Positions 15,213-19,832 of a DNA stretch of 19,832 nucleotides are shown here, one piece after another (position 1 is the stretch's first letter; the number at the start of each line of letters is the position of its first letter). The stretch is from positions 1 to 19,832 of the forward strand of contig JANYFH010000270.1 of the NCBI GenBank assembly GCA_025362705.1, read 5' to 3'. The DNA comes from Betaproteobacteria bacterium. Lineage in GTDB: Bacteria > Pseudomonadota > Gammaproteobacteria > Burkholderiales > Usitatibacteraceae. The position numbers and the translations under genes are program-made. The notes beneath the pieces are model-generated. The model saw only the letters and a list, made by a program, of their open reading frames with translations. It ran no database searches and had not been told where the DNA came from.

Positions 15213-15962
15213 CTAAACCCTGGCCTTACCCTGATTGGCCACGGCCGTTTGTGCTTTGGCAATCTCACTCTGGTCACCCAGGTAATAATTTCGTATTGGC
15301 TTCAAGTCATCGGTCAATTCGTAAACCAGCGGCACTGCAGTCGGAATATTGAGACCAACAATCGCCTCATCAGAAATATGATCAAGATGCTTGATCAGCG
15401 CGCGCAGGCTATTGCCGTGTGCCGCGACAATGACCCGTTTGCCGGCCCGCACCTGTGGCGCAATTTCCATTTGCCAATATGGAACTACGCGCTCCACAGT
15501 ATCTTTGAGACACTCCGTCAGTGGCAGCTCCTCGGGCAGCAGCGACGAGTAGCGCGGATCAAGCGCTGGATTGCGCTCGTCGTCGCGTGTAAGCGCAGGT
15601 GGCGGGACATCGTAGCTTCGGCGCCACACCAGTACTTGCTCGTCACCGAATTTTGCCGCCGTCTCCGCTTTGTCCAAACCCTGTAATGCGCCGTAATGGC
15701 GTTCATTGAGTCGCCAATGCTTGACCACCGGTATCCAGCAACGGTCCAGTTCTTCTTGCGCCAACCACAACGTGCGTATTGCCCGCGTCAAAAGTGAAGT
15801 GTAGGCCAGATCAAAATCGAGTCCAACATCCTTCAGCAGCCGACCGGCGCGGCGCGCTTCATCGACGCCTTTTTCAGTTAAATCGACATCCTTCCAACCG
15901 GTAAACCGATTCTCCAGATTCCAGGTACTTTCGCCGTGGCGCATCAATACGAGTTTTTTCAT
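15213..15962 (-). CDS. gpmA: 2,3-bisphosphoglycerate-dependent phosphoglycerate mutase
   Basis: This enzyme interconverts 3- and 2-phosphoglycerate in glycolysis and gluconeogenesis, through a phosphohistidine. It is a cytoplasmic protein of 249 residues, normal for the family. The phosphate-accepting His9 lies in LMRHGEST; the second catalytic His is in AAHGNSLRA; the family motif LNERHYGALQG and the N-terminal ENRFTGWKDVDLT are intact. The ATG at 15960-15962 begins MKKLVLMRHG. It leads the minus-strand group gpmA-envC-ctpA-moeB and is divergent from the rhodanese gene across 191 bases. Confidence 0.97.
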   Translation of the reverse strand: MKKLVLMRHGESTWNLENRFTGWKDVDLTEKGVDEARRAGRLLKDVGLDFDLAYTSLLTRAIRTLWLAQEELDRCWIPVVKHWRLNERHYGALQGLDKAETAAKFGDEQVLVWRRSYDVPPPALTRDDERNPALDPRYSSLLPEELPLTECLKDTVERVVPYWQMEIAPQVRAGKRVIVAAHGNSLRALIKHLDHISDEAIVGLNIPTAVPLVYELTDDLKPIRNYYLGDQSEIAKAQTAVANQGKARV

Positions 15963-16153
15963 TGGGGTGATCTCAAAAAGGGTCTTGTTTTCGTCGCGGT
16001 CGCCATCATTTATCCGAATGGAAGAAATTGCCGCAGAAACGGCGACTTTCCCGCAGCTTATAGGTAAAATATCAGGTTTTCGCGCCCAACCAAATCGTCG
16101 TCGTAGCTGACAACCGAACGGCGGACGAAAATTACCTTCTAATTGCCCAATTT

Positions 16154-16567
16154 ATGACCGAGTTTCTTTCACAAAATATTATGCTGGTTCTGCTCTTCAT
16201 CACGAGCGGTGCCATGTTGCTGTGGCCGACGCTTTCGACGTTGACCGGCGGTGCCCGGGAAATCGGCACGCTTGAAACCACGCGATTGATGAACAGCGGC
16301 AACGCACTGGTTCTGGACATCCGCGCGACAACAGAGTTCGGCGTTGGGCGCATCCCAAAATCGAAAAATATTCCGTTCGCAGAAATCGACAAACGCATCG
16401 AAGAAATCGCCAAATTCAAGGATAAACCCGTCATCCTCACGTCCGGCGCGAACACCCGTGGGGGCGCTGCCATGCGCCTGTTGAAGCAACGCGGGTTTGT
16501 CGATGTGTACCAACTACAGGGTGGTTTTGGTGCCTGGCAACAGGCCAGCCTGCCCGTCGAAAAGTAG
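16154..16567 (+). CDS. Membrane-anchored rhodanese-like protein lacking the catalytic cysteine
   Basis: This 137-residue protein has one N-terminal membrane segment (about 8-28) and a rhodanese domain (about 38-134). Landmarks are VLDIRATTEFGVGRIPKSKNIP and the C-terminal LQGGFGAW. In active rhodaneses the loop after PVI carries C-x-S-G-x-R-S. Here the loop reads PVILTSGANTRGG, with Leu at the cysteine position, and the whole protein contains no cysteine. It cannot use the usual persulfide chemistry and may instead be a binding protein. It is first in the plus-strand group rhodanese-grxC-secB, 16 bases before grxC. No Shine-Dalgarno sequence is visible before ATG 16154. Confidence 0.9.
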   Translation: MTEFLSQNIMLVLLFITSGAMLLWPTLSTLTGGAREIGTLETTRLMNSGNALVLDIRATTEFGVGRIPKSKNIPFAEIDKRIEEIAKFKDKPVILTSGANTRGGAAMRLLKQRGFVDVYQLQGGFGAWQQASLPVEK

Positions 16568-16583
16568 AGCCGGCCCCGCAGCA

Positions 16584-16841
16584 ATGCCAAAAATTACCAT
16601 TTACCTGACTGGTTCCTGCCCGTTCTGTCACATGGCTGAGCGCCTGCTGCAATCCAAAGGAGTCACGGCGATAGACAAAATTCGCATTGACCTTGAGCCC
16701 GCGCAGCGTGAAGAAATGATGGCAAAAACCGGGCGGCGCACAGTACCCCAGATTTATATCGGCGAGCGACATGTGGGCGGCTTCGACGATCTTTCCGCAC
16801 TCGACAAGGCCGGTGAACTCATGCCGTTGCTGGGCGCTTGA
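16584..16841 (+). CDS. grxC: Glutaredoxin 3
   Basis: This 85-residue cytoplasmic thiol-disulfide oxidoreductase uses glutathione. The active site is CPFC (residues 12-15; CPYC is more usual), with the cis-proline TVPQIYIG and the GGFDDL glutathione-binding motif following. ATG 16584 gives the normal family length; the same frame is open further upstream, but that stretch overlaps the rhodanese gene and does not match the family. It lies between rhodanese and secB, the usual betaproteobacterial order. Confidence 0.95.
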   Translation: MPKITIYLTGSCPFCHMAERLLQSKGVTAIDKIRIDLEPAQREEMMAKTGRRTVPQIYIGERHVGGFDDLSALDKAGELMPLLGA

Positions 16842-16878
16842 TATTTTGAAACACGCATTACTTACTGAGGAAAATGAA

Positions 16879-17367
16879 ATGACTGACGCAGCAACGCAAG
16901 ACACGCAACCTGTTTACTCCATCGAAAAAATCTATGTAAAAGATCTCTCGCTCGAAGTTCCGAATGCCCCGCAAATTTTCCTCGAGCGTGAAGCGCCGCA
17001 GGTTGATGTTCAATTGCACCATGTTTCAAACAAGGTTGATGAAGGTGTTTTCCAGACCGAATTGACGCTGACCATTACCGCCAAAATCGGCGAAAAGACC
17101 ATGTTTCTGGTCGAGGCAAATCAGGCCGGCATTTTCGCCATCCGCAATGTACCGGAGGCCGATCTTGAACCCATCCTCGGCATCAGCAACCCAAATATCT
17201 TGTATCCATATGTTCGTGAGACCGTGTCGGATGCAATCGTACGCGCCGGGTTCCCGCCGGTATTGCTGAATCCCGTCAATTTCGAAGCGCTCTATCAGGC
17301 ACAGAAGCAGCACGATTCCCAACAGGCCGTCGCAGCGCCTGTTGTGGCACCAGTGGTGACGCACTAG
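16879..17367 (+). CDS. secB: Protein-export chaperone SecB
   Basis: SecB is a tetrameric cytoplasmic chaperone that holds preproteins unfolded and delivers them to SecA. The protein is 162 residues, typical length. Diagnostic stretches are YVKDLSLEVPNAPQIFLE, VFQTELTLTITAKIG and YPYVRETVSDAIVRAGFPPVLLNPVNFEALY. GAGG at 16867-16870 lies 8 bases before ATG 16879. The open frame upstream of this ATG overlaps grxC and is not part of SecB. The C-terminus is Ala/Val rich, as in relatives. The adhesin and other exported proteins of this window would be plausible clients, but that is inference. Confidence 0.97.
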   Translation: MTDAATQDTQPVYSIEKIYVKDLSLEVPNAPQIFLEREAPQVDVQLHHVSNKVDEGVFQTELTLTITAKIGEKTMFLVEANQAGIFAIRNVPEADLEPILGISNPNILYPYVRETVSDAIVRAGFPPVLLNPVNFEALYQAQKQHDSQQAVAAPVVAPVVTH

Positions 17368-17387
17368 CAGCCTGTCTGGCTGATTTG

Positions 17388-17885
17388 ATGCACAATGACG
17401 TCATGAAAAATTTCATGACTTTCCGAAACGCCGTCACGTTGTGGGCGGCGTTTTGCTTGGTGCCGCCTATTGCGCTGGCGCAAATCACACCGGTTCCGCC
17501 GCCACTTTTTGTGTCGATAGGCGAAAAACCCGCAATCCTGTATGACGGCCTCTCCACGAAAGCAAACAAAATTTTCATTTTGTCGCGCTTTCGCCCGGTC
17601 GAAGTATTGGTGAAGCTCGACAAGTGGACGAAAGTACGCGACGCGGAAAATTCCATCGGCTGGATGGAAAACGCGTTCATTGGTGAAAAACGTTATGTTC
17701 AGATTTCAAGCAACTCGGCCGAGATTCGCGTAGCGCCGAATGCCAATGCCTCCACTGTATTTGAAGCGCAGCGTGCAGTAATCCTGGAACCCACTGGCGC
17801 GGCGACTGCCGACGGCTGGCTACCGGTTCGGCACCGCGATGGCCAGACCGGATTTGTACGCATCACTCAAGTCTGGGGCGCATGA
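17388..17885 (+). CDS. Exported SH3-domain protein
   Basis: This small periplasmic protein has a signal peptide (hydrophobic AVTLWAAFCLVPPIALA, cleavage near LA-QI). It carries two bacterial SH3-like segments: ILYDGLSTKANKIFIL to GWMENAFIG, and YVQISSNSAEIRVAPNAN to GFVRITQVWG. Such domains often bind peptidoglycan or mediate protein contacts; the exact function is unknown. Starts at 17388 or 17403 (MKNFMTF) are both possible, and neither has a clear Shine-Dalgarno sequence. A 20-base near-palindrome covers the second. The stop overlaps the gpsA ATG (ATGA at 17882-17885), which indicates translational coupling. Confidence 0.82.
   Translation: MHNDVMKNFMTFRNAVTLWAAFCLVPPIALAQITPVPPPLFVSIGEKPAILYDGLSTKANKIFILSRFRPVEVLVKLDKWTKVRDAENSIGWMENAFIGEKRYVQISSNSAEIRVAPNANASTVFEAQRAVILEPTGAATADGWLPVRHRDGQTGFVRITQVWGA
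17400..17419. promoter_or_regulatory. 9+9 bp inverted repeat over the SH3-gene start region
   Basis: GTCATGAAA (17400-17408) and TTTCATGAC (17411-17419) are perfect inverted repeats around AA. The repeat spans the candidate ATG at 17403. With a two-base loop it is more likely a protein-binding site, or chance, than a stable RNA hairpin. Confidence 0.25.
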
Positions 17886-18877
17886 AACTTGCTGTGCTGG
17901 GTGCTGGCGCGTGGGGTTCAGCACTGGCGATTACCTTTGCGAAAAAGCACACGGTGACACTTTGGGGGCGCGACAGTTCACATATGGCCGATCTCTCGAC
18001 TGCGCGTACCAACGCGCGTTATTTGCCCGGTATCGCCTTCCCGGCCTGCCTTGCTGTTGAGACTGATCTTGCCATCGCGCTCGCGAACGCCGATTTAGCC
18101 TTGATTGCGACGTCCACGGCGGGCTTGGCCGCAACCACTGCATTGATCCACGAACACACACCCGCAATGCCGATTCTCTGGGCTTGCAAAGGTTTCGACA
18201 AAATTACCGGTAAGTTGCCACACGAAACCGTCGGACAACTGATGGGAACGAAACCCAATATTCAATTCGGCGCGCTGAGCGGTCCGAGTTTTGCGTTTGA
18301 AGTTGCCAAAGGGTTGCCATGTGCACTGACACTCGCTGCCAATGATCTTGATTTCGCACGCGAAATGGCTGCGCAACTCAATGGCTCGGCGCTGCGTATT
18401 TATTCATCCGACGATCTGCTCGGCGTTGAGCTGGGTGGTGCGCTGAAAAATGTCATGGCGATTGCAGCTGGCATCGGCGATGGTATGCAACTCGGGCTGA
18501 ACGCGCGCGCCGCACTTATCACGCGTGGACTGGCCGAGATTGTTCGGCTCGGCGTCGCGATGGGCGGCAAGCCCGAAACATTTATGGGGCTCACCGGGTT
18601 GGGCGATCTGGTGTTGACTGCAACGGGTGAGCTTTCACGCAACCGCGCCGTAGGTGTGCAACTTGCGCAAGGCAAAAGTCTCGTTGCCGTACTCGCGTCT
18701 CTCGGTCACGTCGCCGAAGGCGTGAATTCCGCACAGACCGCATTAGCGTTGGCCAGGCGCCATTCAGTCGAAATGCCAATCACGGAGGCGGTAAATGCGG
18801 TGCTGTTCGCCAATGCGGATCCGCGCGAAACCCTGAAGCGATTGCTGTCACGCGATACGAAGGCGGAGTCGGCGTAA
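17882..18877 (+). CDS. gpsA: NAD(P)+-dependent glycerol-3-phosphate dehydrogenase
   Basis: GpsA reduces dihydroxyacetone phosphate to sn-glycerol-3-phosphate, the backbone for phospholipids, in the cytoplasm. It has 331 residues, normal for the family. The dinucleotide loop LGAGAWGSALA is at 5-15. WACKGFDKITGKLPHE, the conserved GPSFAFEVAKGLP, the substrate-binding GVELGGALKNVMAIAAG containing the catalytic lysine, and GLTGLGDLVLTATGELSRNR follow. The start ATG 17882 overlaps the preceding stop. It ends the rhodanese-grxC-secB-SH3-gpsA run and is 70 bases before argB. Confidence 0.97.
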   Translation: MKLAVLGAGAWGSALAITFAKKHTVTLWGRDSSHMADLSTARTNARYLPGIAFPACLAVETDLAIALANADLALIATSTAGLAATTALIHEHTPAMPILWACKGFDKITGKLPHETVGQLMGTKPNIQFGALSGPSFAFEVAKGLPCALTLAANDLDFAREMAAQLNGSALRIYSSDDLLGVELGGALKNVMAIAAGIGDGMQLGLNARAALITRGLAEIVRLGVAMGGKPETFMGLTGLGDLVLTATGELSRNRAVGVQLAQGKSLVAVLASLGHVAEGVNSAQTALALARRHSVEMPITEAVNAVLFANADPRETLKRLLSRDTKAESA

Positions 18878-18947
18878 GTACTGACACAATTGAATTTTCC
18901 ATGACATATGTTCAACCCAAGTTTTCAACGTTATCGGAGCAACATCC

Positions 18948-19832
18948 ATGAGTAAAAAAGCCGCCGTGAAATCTGCGAAACCCAAGCCCGCGCCCAGGAA
19001 ATCCGCCCGAAACACCGCAGAAGCATTGCTGAATCCACACATCACGGCGGCCCAAAAAGCTGAAGTGTTGATCGAGGCGCTTCCCTACATCCGCCGCTTC
19101 TGGGATAAAAACATCGTCGTCAAATATGGCGGCAACGCGATGACCGATGTGGCGTTGCAGGAAGATTTTGCCGAAGACATCACGCTCCTGAAGTTGATCG
19201 GCATGAATCCGGTCGTCGTTCACGGTGGCGGCCCGCAGATCAATCGCACACTGGAAAAAATCGGCAAACAAGGCCAGTTTATCCAGGGCATGCGCGTCAC
19301 CGATGATGAAACGCTGGACGTTGTCGAGATGGTATTGGGCGGCCTGGTGAACCAGGAAATTGTGACGCTTATCAACAAGGCCGGCGGCAAGGCGGTGGGA
19401 CTCACCGGCAAGGATGGTAACTTCATTCATGCCCGCAAAATGACCATCACCTCGAAAGAAGACAAGCGCAAAAAAATTGATATCGGCCTTGTCGGCGAAG
19501 TCGTCAGGATCGACACTGCGATCATTGATCTGCTCGACAGCGAAGATTTCATTCCAGTGATTGCGCCGCTGGGTGTTGACGAAAATGGCACTGCCTACAA
19601 TATCAATGCCGATATCGTGGCGGGAAAAATTGCCGTTGCATTGCAGGCGGAAAAATTCGTGCTGTTGACCAACACGGCCGGCGTACTCGACAAGAAAGGC
19701 CGTGTCCTGACGGGCCTCACCGCCGCCAAGGTGGCTGAACTGATTGAAGATGGCACCATCTCGGGCGGCATGCTGCCGAAAGTTGATTGCGCGCTGGACG
19801 CCGTAAAAAACGGCGTGAAAACCGCGCACATC
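18948..19832 (+). CDS. argB: Acetylglutamate kinase (C-terminus cut by window edge)
   Basis: ArgB phosphorylates N-acetyl-L-glutamate in the second step of arginine biosynthesis. 295 codons are visible and the frame is open at the right edge; the last segment seen, TISGGMLPKVDCALDAVKNG, is close to the normal C-terminus, so few residues are missing. Motifs: VVKYGGNAMTD, VVVHGGGPQIN, GLTGKDGNFIHA, and NINADIVAGKIA. GGAG lies 8 bases before ATG 18948. An unusual basic Ala/Pro/Lys-rich extension of about 30 residues precedes the normal beginning (AQKAEVLIEALPYIRRF). Confidence 0.96.
   Translation, partial: MSKKAAVKSAKPKPAPRKSARNTAEALLNPHITAAQKAEVLIEALPYIRRFWDKNIVVKYGGNAMTDVALQEDFAEDITLLKLIGMNPVVVHGGGPQINRTLEKIGKQGQFIQGMRVTDDETLDVVEMVLGGLVNQEIVTLINKAGGKAVGLTGKDGNFIHARKMTITSKEDKRKKIDIGLVGEVVRIDTAIIDLLDSEDFIPVIAPLGVDENGTAYNINADIVAGKIAVALQAEKFVLLTNTAGVLDKKGRVLTGLTAAKVAELIEDGTISGGMLPKVDCALDAVKNGVKTAHI

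Noticed and set aside
15963..16153. Defined promoters between gpmA and the rhodanese gene
   Set aside because: A TAAAAT and other AT-rich hexamers are present, but none has a convincing partner box, so no promoter is annotated in this 191-base divergent region.
17368..17382. Short hairpin after secB as a terminator
   Set aside because: Only five base pairs and no T-run; too weak to support.
18912..19829. A 305-residue minus-strand open frame opposite argB
   Set aside because: It is antisense to a clear ArgB with all motifs intact; its product is His/Phe/Asp-rich with no family likeness.

Overview
The window looks like chromosomal DNA of a betaproteobacterium with moderate GC (estimated by eye as somewhat above 50%). 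The evidence is protein character and gene order. Ribosomal protein S21, YqeY and DnaG lie in one neighbourhood with tsaD divergent from rpsU. A second block runs gpmA-envC-ctpA-moeB on one strand and rhodanese-grxC-secB-(SH3)-gpsA on the other, an arrangement familiar from Burkholderiales and relatives.

Layout. 1-1793 (minus): dnaG, cut by the left edge. 1794-1986: AT-rich divergent promoter region. 1987-8997 (plus): a six-gene accessory cassette made of a trimeric autotransporter adhesin with a long Ser/Thr/Asn stalk, two tandem DUF2827 proteins, a short Omp85-like outer-membrane barrel without visible POTRA domains, a small secreted cysteine-containing protein, and an FkbM-type methyltransferase. 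9015-9743 (minus): yqeY and rpsU with an intrinsic terminator between them. 9834-10943 (plus): tsaD. 10944-15962 (minus): DUF4124 protein, MoeB/ThiF/HesA protein, S41 peptidase, EnvC and gpmA. 16154-19832 (plus): an inactive-looking rhodanese, grxC, secB, an SH3-domain protein, gpsA and argB, which is cut by the right edge.

The main point of interest is the cassette. In related bacteria rpsU, yqeY and dnaG are usually adjacent and co-oriented. Here about 7.2 kb of oppositely oriented surface-protein genes sits between yqeY and dnaG, and dnaG appears to have its own promoter placed so close that its mRNA could be leaderless. The adhesin stalk is an almost charge-free heptad array (consensus LGNVSTS) with about 26 N-x-S/T sequons and very many Ser/Thr. 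It is followed by two proteins that are plausible glycosyltransferases, an Omp85-type barrel translationally coupled to the second of them, and a methyltransferase. I infer a self-contained adhesin system: stalk, possible stalk glycosylation and methylation, and a possible dedicated outer-membrane assembly factor. The adhesin anchor, the DUF2827 family, the Omp85 motif and the FkbM motifs are visible in the sequence. The glycosylation and assembly roles are hypotheses.

The other genes are mostly housekeeping: replication priming, translation, tRNA t6A modification, glycolysis, envelope and division hydrolase control, protein export, phospholipid precursor synthesis and arginine biosynthesis.
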